Origin: Mucidula mucida
Lineage: Eukaryota; Basidiomycota; Agaricomycetes; Agaricales; Physalacriaceae
Assembly: GCA_015501055.1 (NCBI GenBank)
Contig: JADNYV010000519.1
Span: 1-24,233, forward strand
Length of the DNA stretch: 24,233 nt
Direction of reading: 5' to 3'
Below, one piece after another: positions 1 through 10,728 of this stretch. Made by a program: the position numbers and the translations under genes. Under the pieces are notes generated by a model. That model saw only the letters and a list, made by a program, of their open reading frames with translations. It was not told the origin of the DNA and did no database searches. Numbering within the stretch: position 1 is the first letter of the stretch; each line of letters begins with the position of its first letter.

Positions 1-840
1 TGGAACTCCGGATGTACGGCGATCAACACCGACGGAATTGACCGATGTGGAGGAAGCGCTGGCCGGAGAGGGAACGGAGGATACGTGTCCTGCGGGCTTC
101 CCAGACTGCAGAGCACTCACAAGGGAAGGGCCGTACGTGCGCCACAAGCCCAACGCGTTTTCGATGGTGTAAGCACCGTTGGGAGTTGGGGGAGCAGCAG
201 AAGGAGGCTGTCCTGGGGGAGGGGTCTTGTTGATGACGCTCCAGAGCAGATCCCAAACTGCGGTAAAGCGAGTTTGGACAAAGTTGATAACACTTTTTTG
301 GAGGGCCCCGATGCCCTGTTCAATGGCGTTTTCGTTCTGGACGAAGAAGGGTTTGAGATAAGTGTTGTACACGTAGGTAGATCCCTAGAATTGTACAGTT
401 TAGGATCAGAGCGACGAGGAAAGACAAGACCAACGTACCTGCGTCTGAGGCAGAGAGAGGAACAGAAAGAAGACGGTTTTGATTTCCCAGTAGAAAGGCA
501 ACCTGAGGAGGACGAATTAGGCAGGTGTCTGAGGCGCACACGACCCGACTGCATACCAGCTGACAAGCCAACCGGCGAGATACTCGAACCCAACAAAAGC
601 GGCGATCTACAGGCGCGATGAGATGTCGACAACAAGAGCCAAAAGGACACGTACGACCGACCAGTACATGGAAATGCGCTCGAGTTCTGGCTCAGAGATG
701 GGTCGTTGAGAGGACCTTGTAGGTGGCAAAACACGGCAAGAAGAATGCGAACCAAGCGCTGCGTATATATAAGTATAATGGCTCAGCAGACTAGGCAGAA
801 TCAACGCCTACCATAGTGCCGAAAACAAGAGGGTGAACAT
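1..840 (-). CDS. YOP1: TB2/DP1/HVA22 (Yop1/REEP) family ER membrane-shaping protein, 3' end off the window
   Basis: This family inserts hairpin membrane segments into the tubular ER and helps keep its curvature. Reading the minus strand, the exons are 840-812, 758-655, 606-557, 502-439 and 384-1, with introns of 48-54 bp. Splicing gives the family core: FLPCFATYK, then SEPELERISMYW, FEYLAGWLVSW, LPFYWEIKTVFFLFLSLPQT and GSTYVYNTYLKPFF. A proline- and serine-rich tail follows, and no stop codon is reached before base 1, so the C terminus is missing. Exon 2 is one base out of frame: FLPCFATYK and SEPELER lie in different frames, with the break near 704-712. It is divergent from the Zn2Cys6 factor, with 435 bp between the start codons. 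The family call is firm. The first exon, only 29 nt, is the weakest part of the model. Confidence 0.85.
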
Positions 841-1275
841 CTTTGAGAGTGGCAAGAGTAAAAGAAGTGACACGGTCCCGGCTCGGCTTGTGACTGACTA
901 CACCGCGGCCGGCGATTGCCGTACCGCAGTCGTGTCCCGGTTGAGTAAGGTTAGGGTCCCACAGGGGTGTATTTACTCGGAGCAGTATTGTGGGAAGACG
1001 TCGGGTAAACAAAATATCGCAGAAATTCGCCACTCCATCGTTGACAGGTATGATGGTGTAGAATACAGCTTGGACATTTATGCATCATTTTGAACACGTG
1101 TAAATGCAGAGAATAGTTATTATTCGCGGGCATTCGCAATGACCGAAGGATCAATGATCAGTTTTGGCAAGTTCATGTTGCGCTTGTTTGGAACGCATCA
1201 GGTCGTCCCGTGTCACGTACCTCAATCAGTTCAATTTGCATCTTTCCTTCTCTCCACCGTGTCTACGAGCTGGCT
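841..1275. other. Divergent intergenic region between the Yop1-like gene and the Zn2Cys6 gene
   Basis: No coding exon is supported here. The short ORFs in this stretch lack family motifs and overlap one another on both strands. It should hold both promoters, because the flanking genes point away from each other. I see no strong TATA box close to either start codon. Confidence 0.5.
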
Positions 1276-4200
1276 ATGAATCCGATGCCAGGTAGCGCGG
1301 CGCCGAAGAATGCCGATGGATTCAACGATGGTCATGGAGACAAACGCGATACCAAAGCGGCGCCGGCCAAGATATTGAATCGGGTCCCACGTATGTCTCT
1401 GACTTGTACGCCTGTTTTTCTGATGCTAAATGCCATTTTTTTCGTGGATATAGGCGCCTGCGTAAGTCTGCCTCCTTGCACGCTCCTTTACACGTCTTGC
1501 TCATGCTCAATACCACCAAAAGATTCCTGTCGCCGGCAGAAAATGCGCTGTGAGGGAGCAGATAATCCTCCTTGTAGACGTTGTCGGAATACGGGCCTTG
1601 AATGCCTATTTGAGAAGCCTTCACGCGAGGCGACACTCACCGGGGAAGCGGGTCTTGAGTTAGCATCTCCCGATCGGTTCATTTACCGTGCATCTCATTA
1701 CTATTTTCTCTCTTCTTCTTTCTAGGCGCATTCGTAGCCTCGAAGCACACGTCGTCGAGATCAGACACGGCCAGTCCGTGATCCTCAACCAGCTAGCGGA
1801 TATACAAGGTTTTTTGCGTATCCCACCCATGCATCAACGGCCTCCCCCCGAGTTCATGCCACCTGGCTTCCAGCAATCGCCCGTGATGCAGTCGCCCGGT
1901 GCGCCAACGCCGACCTCAGTTCACTCCGAAGGCCAGCCACCCAACATTGTAGGCGGGCCGCCCACCTATGCCCGCGGGCCGGGAACTAACACTCCTGGTG
2001 GTTCACGACCAAGGTACCCACCTGTTGGAGGACCACTCCCTGGTGGTCCACCGCCCCCGGGCAGCGAATATGCAAATCCCCCTCCACCTCCCCCACAACA
2101 GCAGATTGGGCCTCCAAGTATGTTTGCACCTCCGCCTGGCCCTACCCCGGCTTCCCGCCACAAAGTAATGTCCTACCGCCATTTTCAACCTTGCAGGCAA
2201 TGGGTCAGCCTGGAGCAGTCCCACAGCAACAGCCTCCTGGGAATGTGTCCTCAGTTCGCTTCCAGCCATCCACGACTGGGAAACGTCCGGCATCGAGCGG
2301 TGCTTCATCGGATGGTGAGGATGATAACGGGGAACTGCCTGCTTCAGGCCTCGTAGCTCCATGGGAAGTATTGGGGGCTTGGCTGACGTCGCAATCGAGC
2401 GTGCAGCCAAGGTGAGCTTCCTCTGTCATCTTTCTCTTAATCTTTTTCTAACGGATCTTAGGAAAATGGCGACAGTGGCGACAGTCGGCCCCGTACACCT
2501 GCCGATGGGGAAAGACCCGCAAAGAGGCGCAAAGTGCGGCACAAAACGTCCCGGATCATGACTTTTCCAGATGGTAGGATTCTGCTTCCTTTCAGGTCGT
2601 TGTTTACTGATTTCTGCGCAGTGGTCTCCAAAAATATCATTACAGAAGCCGAAGCTCGAGATTTGTTCAGGATGTGAATATCTCAGTCTCTTCATCCCAC
2701 CCTCAACTCAATTGTTTTCAGCTATTACCATGGGTGTTCCACATTTTTGTGGCGTTTTTCTGCTCTCCCCACCAATTTTTTTTCTTCAACGTGCTTCTGC
2801 AGACCCGTGTTCGACTCCAAGACAGACACCTTTGACGTGTTGCACGAACGATCTCCATTCGCTGTTAACGCCATCTGTATGGTGGCTGCGCGAGTACGAG
2901 ACGGCGGTGGTCAGTCGTTCGAGATCTGACCCATCACCTGGCTAATGCTTTCAAGGTAAACCAAGTGAGACATACTTGAGGTGCCTTGAAGAAGTGCAGG
3001 CGATATCGTGCGCAACGCTTTTCGTTCCTGTATCAAAGGTGGAAGCTGTCCAATCCATGCGTCTGTTTTTCTTTTCTAATGTGAAAGAGTCTCACTAATT
3101 TACGACTAGTGTTGGTGTCTGGGTGGTCTGACAATGGGCTGGTTGAGTGGGGGACATGCAGTCCGTATGGCACTGGAGTTATGTCGGTGATATTCATCTA
3201 CGTTGAGTGCCCCTCTGACTGAAATATGCAGCGCTACACAAGGCGTGGCCAATGCTGCTGCAGCGCATCACCAACAACCAGGCCAATGCTACTGACGATC
3301 GGGAACTGGTCGTAGCTAGCCGAACTTGGTTTACGTTGTATCTGTTCGAACACCAGTGAGTTTACCGACACGTGGTTATCATGACCCTCACAACACATGC
3401 CAGACTATCATATGGAACAGGGCGACCTGCGATTCTAAAGGATGACGATAGCATCCGCAATTGCCGTCTTCTTCTACAGCATCCTCTCGCCATTGAGGAT
3501 GACATGCGTTTAGTCTCCACGGTAGAGATGATGGCTCTCCGAGAAAGGCTGCACAATGCGCTGTCATTGACAGAAGGTCCGGTCCGCGAGCAAGACTTTG
3601 AGGAGCTAGGAAGAGCGGACCAAGCCTTCCAAGCGTGGTTCGCTACATGGGACGCGGCCTTTTCCCAAAAGTACGGAGACGCTGGTACGTACTCACCAAC
3701 GTTTACCTATACACGCCACTAATCATGAATCTTAGCATTCTATAGGCAGAGTCTCAAGGTTCAACAATTGCACTCGGAGTTATTCCACAATGCTGTAGCT
3801 CTGAGAGGAATCAATGGTCCTGAGGATGTCGAGAAAATGCCTCCGCCGCAGAGAGAGGTGGCGATACGCTCGATCCATATTGCGAGGTCGAGCATTGATA
3901 TCACTATCAATTCGCCGGCATACAAGGAAGGCCTCAAGTACGGTAAGCTTCTTCAATTTTTGGCTGCCCACCTGCATGATCTTGACTCGATCATAGCTGT
4001 TCATTATACACATGCGACAGCAACGTTCACCGCATCCTTCCTCCTGCGTTTGGCTCGCCTATTGTATGGTTTAGGTTGTTTCATGGACGTCCATCTCATT
4101 AATCCTACAGCCCGAATGACTGTGATTTACAAGAGATTAAACACTTAGTAGAGCGACTCGCCGCCCTTATGGCTGAAGGTACGTCAACCATATCGTTTTC

Positions 4201-4652
4201 TTGCCACTATTCAACGTGATCATACAGTTCCGGGCAAGCGGTACGCGTTGACACTTCAGTTGATGCTCAAGCGATTTCAGACACGGAGGATGTCGACGTC
4301 GTCGGGCTCCTCGTCGCGGTCACCAACGTCGGGGAGGATGTCGCATCCTCAGCTCTCGATGATTATGGACGCCCCACCTGCGCCTGGTGCCGGAGCTCCA
4401 GGAGGAGGAGGTTACGTGTACTCGACGTACCCGGACGGCAGCGCGCCGCCTCCCGCGTACCAATACTCGCTACAGCCCGGTGAGGCTGACCACATCTGGC
4501 GCGGGCTCGGGATCCACGGGGCGACGGAGCAGGAACAGACGCCCGTGTGGATCTCTGACCAGTCTCTGGGCGGGCAGATGTTCACGCAGCACGGGATGAA
4601 TGCGTTTTTGCTGCCGACTGACTACCTCCCACCAGTTCCTCAAATCTGGTAG
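1276..4652 (+). CDS. Zn(II)2Cys6 transcription factor with fungal-specific regulatory domain
   Basis: This is a nuclear DNA-binding regulator; its target pathway is unknown. Exons: 1276-1390, 1454-1461, 1523-1658, 1726-2164, 2197-2411, 2462-2573, 2622-2673, 2722-2748, 2803-2909, 2956-3060, 3110-3182, 3232-3355, 3404-3684, 3736-3942, 3997-4063, 4111-4178 and 4228-4652. The binuclear cluster (AC, DSCRRQKMRC, CRRCRNTGLEC) is near residue 40. A short coiled-coil dimerisation segment (RIRSLEAHVVEIRHGQ) and a proline-rich stretch follow. The regulatory domain starts around RDLFRIYYHGCSTFLPVFD and includes ELSLHKAWP, EHQLSYGTGRPAIL and HYTHATATF. A Ser-, Gly- and Pro-rich tail ends at the stop at 4650-4652. 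Three single-base frame breaks occur (1461/1462, 2373-2377, about 3139). Correcting for them gives a whole number of codons, about 853 residues. The boundary of the intron ending at 2196 is uncertain, because 32 bp is unusually short. Confidence 0.85.
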
Positions 4653-5236
4653 TTTGCCGTTTTAATTAAATGTTTTCGTTTGTGAATGGCTGATTTGATA
4701 TTTAATAATTCAGATACTTATGATATGTATGGGGAGATGGGTTGTTTTTAATCGTTTTCGCTGTTTCTGTTTGTGATTGTGATTGTGATTTGAGTGTCTT
4801 CTTTTGTTGTCGTTCTGTTGTATGCTTTTGATGCACTATATGTGTTTTGACTTACGTGTGGTGGGAGGCTAAGTTGAGTAAATAAGTGGAACTTGAAGTC
4901 ATGACAGCCTCGAGCTTCCTTTTGGAGGTGTCGGCGATGATATAATGCCTGATGTGCTTCGGAACCGTACAGCAGAAACCCCAAATAATTGTCAACGACA
5001 TTCTGGACGGTTCCGGAGCTGTATATATAGCAGTTGGCAGTTACAAGCAGAAGCAGAGCCAAAGCAGAGCGGGTGCAGAAAGAGCAGACAGGGTCGATCA
5101 CATTGACAACAAGGGAAAACAAGGTGGGTGATCACCGTCTCTTGACTCTTTTTGACCATGAAGAACAACGGTCAAGGACACACATTAACGGGTGCTGCAA
5201 CCGTTGTGATTCTCATCTCATCTCACTTTCTCCACC
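4653..5236. other. Intergenic region with short GTGATT repeat and the promoter of the RNase III-like gene
   Basis: No coding exon is supported. A short tandem run of GTGATT-type units lies near 4770-4792. A TATA-like element at 5022-5029 and a likely leader of up to about 180 bases precede the start at 5237. Confidence 0.5.
5022..5029 (+). promoter_or_regulatory. TATA-box candidate for the RNase III-like gene
   Basis: The 8-base TATATATA stretch stands about 210 bases upstream of the ATG at 5237, which would leave a leader of roughly 180 bases. The position is plausible for a fungal core promoter but untested. Confidence 0.4.
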
Positions 5237-6539
5237 ATGGCCACTGGTGCTAAGCATGGCAGAGACGATGATGCTCCGCCCAAGATTGGCCCCGATAAAT
5301 ATCTACAAGTTTTTACACACAAATCACTCAGACGGCCAGGTGCTAGTCCCGCCGAGTTTGACGACAACGAGAGGCTTGGTGTGCTCGGACAGAAGGTCTT
5401 GGAAATGGCTGTCTTGGATGCGCTCATGGGCGAGCGGCCCATGCTCAGCGTGCCCGAGCTGGAGGTGAGCCACAACAAGGTTTCGGACTGACGGAATGTT
5501 GACGGAACTGCAGACACGAGTCCAAGACACTATTTCTTTCGAGAATATCAACGGATGGGTCAACAAGTACTCGATGCGCGAAAAGCTGCGGTGCCACCCC
5601 GACAAATTTGCGACGCTGACATCGCGCGAGGTGGGCGTCACTCTTATCGACATCCGGAACATGATATTGAGTCTTGTCAGGACACCTGCAATCTCTTCAA
5701 TGCCTACGTCGGCGCCGTCTTCACCGAGCAGGGACTCAGCGCTGTCAAGAACTGGGTCGAGTCACTCCTCGGGATGGAGCCGTCCAAGAAATTCAAGAGT
5801 CTGCCCTCCACGTCCCCGCAAGCCAGGTTCGAACGCTCAGTACCACAGCATATGACGTTCTCCCAACCGCCTCCTCCGCCTCCTGCTAATCTTCCGCAGA
5901 TGGCCCCGATGCGGTCGCCTCCGCCTCCGCCTGCTCTCTCGGGCCCATCTTTCCAGTATAAGCCGTTCATGCGTCATAATCCAGCGCCTGCGCTTCCGCC
6001 TCCTCTTCAGCCGATGCGTACCATGCCACAGCCTCCGCCGCCGCCGCCGATGTTGTTCCAGCAGCCCCGTCCGAGCTTCCAACAGCCTCCCACGCCCTCC
6101 TTCCAACCATCATTCCAGCCATCACACGTCCCCACACCAAATGCCTTTACTCCCCCGTCCATGAGCAAGCCTCCGCCACCGCAGCAGAGCAATAAGCACA
6201 CGCTTCCGCCGCCCCCTTACCAGGCCAAGCTGTCGACTCCGAATCCCATGGCTCCGGCTCAACCTGGACTCGCCTTTTTACCGCTTTTCAACCAGACTGC
6301 TGCTCAACGGCGAGTCAATGTTGAGTACAGAGCTGATTTTTCTGGGCCGCCGCACGCAGGAAAGTGGACTGTTACTTGTGTTGGTGAGTAGTTCTTTTCC
6401 GCATATCCATTTCATGAGTTTACTAAGTACTCTTCTTTTAGTTAATGGGATCGAGAAGGGTATGGGCTCGGGCGGCAATAAGCAGGTCGCTAAGGAAGAA
6501 GCCGCGCGCGCGGCGTACTACAGCATGGGCTGGAGTTAG
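5237..6539 (+). CDS. Catalytically degenerate RNase III-domain protein with C-terminal dsRNA-binding domain
   Basis: Exons 5237-5464, 5514-5630, 5681-6383 and 6442-6539 give 381 residues with phases that agree throughout. The start sits in a good context (CCACCATGG). Residues about 15-150 form an RNase III fold: YLQVFTHKSLR, then DDNERLGVLGQKVLE, KLRCHPDKFATL and LFNAYVGAVFTEQGL. The metal-binding acids of active RNase III are replaced: NERLE reads NERLG, LGD reads LGQ, and FEA reads FNA. A linker of about 130 residues has runs of five to six prolines and phenylalanine/glutamine repeats. A dsRNA-binding domain follows (VEYRADFSGPPHAGKW, then GMGSGGNKQVAKEEAARAAY). It probably binds double-stranded RNA without cutting it. 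A distant mL44-type mitochondrial ribosomal role is possible, but the proline linker is not typical of that family. Confidence 0.85.
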
Positions 6540-8253
6540 AATTCAGGGCGTGTTGTGTCTGCAAAGCAGTAGTAACTGTTAGCCCTTCAAAATGACGGTC
6601 AATCATTTAAATGGTATTGATCCTCATTTTGGCGAGCTGCCCGCTACTGCACTGCATCATCCGCTCTACCTCCCGCTACAGGGTGACGACGCTCTCTCAA
6701 GACCACCACAATCATTCTCAACGCAAATAGGAGAGCATCGTCCTGCGTCGAGTGGTAGAGCGGATAGTCTTTAGTATCGAGTGCGTTGTGAGCGCTTCGA
6801 TGTATTTGTATTTGTATCGTGCCACTTTGGAAAGCGTTGAGGTCGATTTGGGGAGAGAAAGTCAACCTCAACGCTTTTTGATTGGGCTTCTACACTGCTG
6901 ATCTTACATAGGCGAGTACTTGAGTGAACAAAGTCGTCAAGCAGTACTCACTTGAGCTTTGAAATGAATTCGTGGCGCATGCCGAGGCTGAGGCTGACAC
7001 TCAGTTCCAGCGCGTAGTTCTCGGCTGGGGCTCTCGAGCCTTAGCCTAAACACTGCCACGTCATGCGGCCACCGTCATTCTCATATGTGTCGCGTCCTCC
7101 GCAACCCCGAGACACAGAGCCAGAGCTCCCGCAGCCGCATCCCTCTGCCGGCGTCTCGTGGATAGCCATTCATGGGTTTGTTTGATGCGTCGTTACACTC
7201 CTTCTGATATGTATATAGATATCACTGCACACACACCCATTCCGCCTCTCAGCCTCAGACTTTGCCATATCCGTGGTGCAAGCCATATGAATGCACTCCT
7301 ACTTGTATGGGTATCACAGCTGTCTGCGTTTTCCTAGGACGGTCATGTTGAGGCCCTTACCCATGCCCGCTGGCGCACTGCTACATCCCCTTCCCCTCTT
7401 CCTATGCTAACAAGAGAGCGCCACATTAAAAGTCCGAAGCGTGTGTTTGCCGCCCCAGTGTTGTTTGGATATCCCGGCATCTGACACTGTCTTTGGGTGT
7501 CAAGTCGCGCGCCATTCCTTTTCGTCTCTATTGGCTCTGCCCATCTCCTCGGTACCGTTGTAGACCGTTGTCTGTTACAGCGCCTTTGTTCAGCTTGGCT
7601 TGGGTGGGCCTTCTACTCTAGTAGTATGTTTGCAAGAAGTAGTACATCATCGCGCACATACAATGCGATTTTGAACCCTTTCGCCGGCACCTACCGTTAC
7701 TAGAAGAAGCTGAGCATAGGCAAATGCCGAAACCAGCCTTTGATCTGCCCAACTTGTTGAACTTACTTGCCTCCCAATAGCGCGCAATTGGCTAGTCCCT
7801 TCTCTGCTCGAATTTCCTTGGTTCAGACGTTGGCGGCGGCTTGTGGAGCTCACGTACATCCTTGTTGACGAGACGTCGCTTTCTATCAGAACCCCGTATT
7901 GTGTTGCACCGGTCGCTTTACCCAAGCTGACGCCATTGGTTAGAGAACATGACATGTGTCTTAGCGACCACCATGGTTCCACCCACATGTGCTCGATGCG
8001 CACACGCAACGGAAGTGTCCTGATGCGGTTTCTTCTCTTTATCTCATTCTGGAAAGCTGCACATGCGTGCCATTTCCCGCTCTACGCACACTCGACATTT
8101 CAATACGTATGCTTGTTCTGCTTCGCCGTTCGCCATGTGAATGCATCAGGTGGCGGAGTTGGCAAGCCTTATAATGTCGAGATGGAATGAAGCTTCGGGA
8201 GAAGGGACTCTTGGCTTTGATTCTCTTGGATACCACCCTCTATCATACCCACA
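6540..8253. other. Long intergenic region, no gene supported
   Basis: About 1.7 kb separates the RNase III-like gene from the Vps62 gene. Short ORFs at 6592, 7497, 7843 and 7989 lack recognisable motifs, have no supporting exon structure and show cysteine- and serine-rich composition typical of chance frames. An imperfect hairpin is annotated separately at 6659-6765. A TATA-like ATATAGATAT stretch occurs near 7211, far from any start. Confidence 0.5.
6659..6765. repeat. Imperfect inverted repeat (hairpin candidate)
   Basis: The outer arms are a perfect 12-bp inverted match: ATCCGCTCTACC at 6659-6670 and GGTAGAGCGGAT at 6754-6765. The inner arms pair again with one mismatch: GACGACGCTCTC near 6684-6695 and GAGAGCATCGTC near 6731-6742. 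The loop is about 35 bases. The GTGGTAGAGCGG arm resembles a tRNA A-box, but no complete tRNA fold or B-box is present. Confidence 0.5.
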
Positions 8254-9523
8254 ATGTTTGTCGGCACCAGCGCCGTTGTTCTCTCTTTGCTCGGTGTAGG
8301 CGCTTCTGCGATTGGTGCAGTCGTGGCGAAGCGAATTTCTCACGTCAAACGCGCCGCTCTGCCAGACTATGCTCTCATCTACGCTCCTTATGCTTATTTC
8401 TACTCCGGCGAAACCTACTGGGCGTCAGATATCACGGAACACCTTGAGCACACCACGCCACAGGTTAGTGTCTGTCCAGCTTGACCAATGAGAAGTTTAT
8501 GTCTGCAGATCAATTTCGCTCCCGTCGCCTCGACGCAGACTGTAGAGTCGTTGAACGCAGTCCCCACTGATGCTTATTTGACGTCGAATGATAACGTTGA
8601 GGACAACCCCGCCTGGCTCGTATCCGCCAACAACAAACCGGATTCATCAGGCTATTCCACCGCCCCGGCTACCATCATCGCTGTCCCAAAGTCTGATGGC
8701 ATAGTAGATGTATTCTACTTTTACTTCTACTCATACAATCGCGGTATGTCTTCCATGCTATCTGTCCCCTGCTCCGAGTCTCATCACGCAACCAGGCAAC
8801 ACAGTACTGGGAATCAGATTTGGCAATCACGTCGGCGACTGGGAACACTCGATGGTGCGCTTCGTGAACGGCGTGCCGCAGAACGTGTACCTCTCTGCGC
8901 ACTCGGGCGGGACGTCGTATACGTACGACGCGATCGACAAGCTCGATGGCCGGCCAAAGGTGTACATCGCGACCGGGACGCACGCGAATTACGCGACCGC
9001 CGGGGAGCAGGATTACAGCCTGCCGTTTGGGCTTCTGCATGATACGACGGATGCGGGTACGCTGTGGGATGTGACGAAGAACTTTAGAGGGTTCTGGTAT
9101 GACGGGTCGGCGTTCACGCCCGCTGAGGGAGCGGATATTGGGGGAGCCAAGCAGGAGGCGGAGGGTGTGTCGTGGCTTTCGTGGTTGGGTAAGTGGGGCG
9201 ACCAGCAGTACCCCAACAGCGACGATCGCCAGTATGGCATCTTTGGGCAGTACCACTATGTTTCTGGACCTACTGGTGAGCGATTTCGTTGTCGCTTATC
9301 GTCATCATGAACTGTTCTGAAAAAACTTGAAGGTCCATTAGCGAAGAATCTGAACCGGGCGACTGTCTGTGGTGGTGATGATTGTGATATCCAGACGTCG
9401 ACTTTCGCGGCTGCTGCGGCTGTTGAGGGAGGATCTGACGGAGTGGTCTACGATGAGTATGCTGATGAGTTTAACGCGTTCAAAGAGGACTTGATTGCGC
9501 GGAACGCGTCGTATCATGTATGA
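8254..9523 (+). CDS. VPS62: Vps62-family vacuolar protein sorting protein
   Basis: Exons 8254-8463, 8509-8743, 8796-9275 and 9333-9523 give 371 residues, with introns of 45, 52 and 57 bp and consistent phases. Residues 1-25 (MFVGTSAVVLSLLGVGASA) look like a signal peptide or signal anchor, so the protein probably enters the secretory pathway. The Vps62 family core is plain: DYALIYAPYAYFYSGETYW near residue 40, IRFGNHVGDWEHSMVRF in the middle, and YIATGTHANYATAG followed by a DVTKNFRGFWYDGSAF-type segment. Vps62 in yeast affects cytoplasm-to-vacuole protein targeting, but its biochemical activity is not settled. The GNHVGDWEH and GTHANYA motifs are the most conserved parts of the family. The reading frame is intact, in contrast with several neighbours. 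Confidence 0.9.
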
Positions 9524-10327
9524 GCCGTTTATCGGATAATGACTTAACGAAACATGAGTGTATCATTCGTCACGAGTCGTTAGTCGATCAAACCAAGTTA
9601 CTTATGGTGGATGCCTTGAAAATGCCCACTGACCTCTCACCACCACCGCGACGGATACAGGACGTTAGACACAACGTGTACCTGATACAACTTGTCGATC
9701 ATGCACACAGGCTTGCCGTGCGAACGGAGCGGAGTCAAATTTCGCCACACAAGCAAAGTGACCACAGTCCTGCCAGTGGTGCTCTTGCTCACCGATCGTC
9801 TTCTTTCCAGTTACCTTTTTGTCGTCTCTCATCTTCCCTCACGTTAGTTTTGTGTCCATGTTCTTTTGGCAGTTTGCGAAAATGAAGACTGATTGAGTAC
9901 TTACCAACACTGATTCTGATTTCTTTGATGACGGCCTTGTCTGCTTCCCGTGTGCTTCATTCGTCCTCTTTCACCTGCGTGAGAATATATTTCCCTAAGC
10001 TGAGAAGTCTCAGCAACCAATAGGCTCACGAACTTCTCCAGTGTCTTCTTCAAAGTCGCCGGTTTCCCTCGGTATCCATCTTCGCTCACTTTGATTCGTA
10101 GCGCACAAGCCACGTGATTGTCAACGTCTTCCCGCCTGTTGGACGTGAATGCTATCTCTACGCCACATCAAGTTCGACACATCCCAGTCCAATAGCCCGT
10201 CAAAACCTTGATGGCGACGAATTTGGACTAGGTAGAGTCGCGAGTGAGCCAGGTGCTCGAGTGCATACCCAGCCCAGCTTGAGTTCTATGGCGTATCTCT
10301 CATTCGGACCTATTTTCTACCCAAAGT
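9524..10327. other. Intergenic region, no gene supported
   Basis: About 800 bases follow the Vps62 stop. A minus-strand open stretch at 9901-10113 begins with GTG rather than ATG and ends without family motifs. It contains AG/GT pairs that could be splice sites, but no partner exon is visible. The plus-strand ORFs at 9520 and 10114 look like chance frames. Confidence 0.45.
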
Positions 10328-10522
10328 CTAGTCGTAGTCCCGCGATGCAGGCATGCCCAGTGCCTCGGACGCGAAGCTGTAGATCTCGCCATTAGGACCA
10401 ATGGAAAAGTGCTGGTTAGAGCGGACTCCTGTCGTCAAAGGTCTGGTAGGGTAGAAGCCGAAAATCGAGAAACAGTTGCTCGACGCAGGTAGTGGTTGAG
10501 GAACATGAGCTCTAGGCTGCAT
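10328..10522 (-). CDS. Small hypothetical protein, 64 residues
   Basis: This is a single open frame on the minus strand, starting with ATG at 10522 and ending in a stop at 10328. It has an orderly composition: a proline-rich start, then FSIFGFYPTRP, then HFSIGPNGEIYSFASEALG and a polar end in SRDYD. I do not recognise it. An AG directly before the CCTAGAGC of codon 3 could be a splice acceptor, so this may instead be the last exon of a gene whose first exon lies in 10530-10720. It sits tandemly behind the unknown gene at 10729-11941. It could be chance, although the composition argues mildly for coding. Confidence 0.4.
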   Translation of the reverse strand: MQPRAHVPQPLPASSNCFSIFGFYPTRPLTTGVRSNQHFSIGPNGEIYSFASEALGMPASRDYD

Positions 10523-10728
10523 GTATGAGGTGCTCTGCGCCGCCGAGATCTATACCGAGTACTGTAGTATAGTGAGTCTATATGAGGAACGGTTATCTTC
10601 CTCCTCGCTGAGTTTAGAGATCACGATGATCGCCGGGCCATCAGTATAGTAATGTCTCAGAACTGAGGACTATGTATAACAAGAACAAAATACAAGTGTC
10701 GGGCCGCCTAACCTTCTCTGCCTTCTAC

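Noticed and set aside
117..755. 212-residue minus-strand ORF
   Set aside because: It reads through the introns of the Yop1-like gene in a mixture of frames and has no family resemblance of its own.
2165..2196. A 32-bp intron in the Zn2Cys6 gene taken at face value
   Set aside because: It keeps frame but is far shorter than all other introns here. A later in-frame acceptor (44 bp) or an earlier donor at 2118 is equally possible, so the exact junction is left open.
5555..5680. Extension of the proline-rich ORF upstream of 5681
   Set aside because: The segment is out of frame with the RNase III motifs. The intron 5631-5680 joins the true exons.
6725..6830. tRNA gene
   Set aside because: Only an A-box-like arm is present. 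There is no matching B-box, acceptor stem or anticodon arm.
7843..8190. 115-residue plus-strand ORF
   Set aside because: Low-complexity, Cys- and His-rich chance frame with no motif. It ends just before the VPS62 start and probably lies in its upstream region.
9901..10113. Small minus-strand gene
   Set aside because: It starts with GTG, has no recognisable motif and no partner exon.
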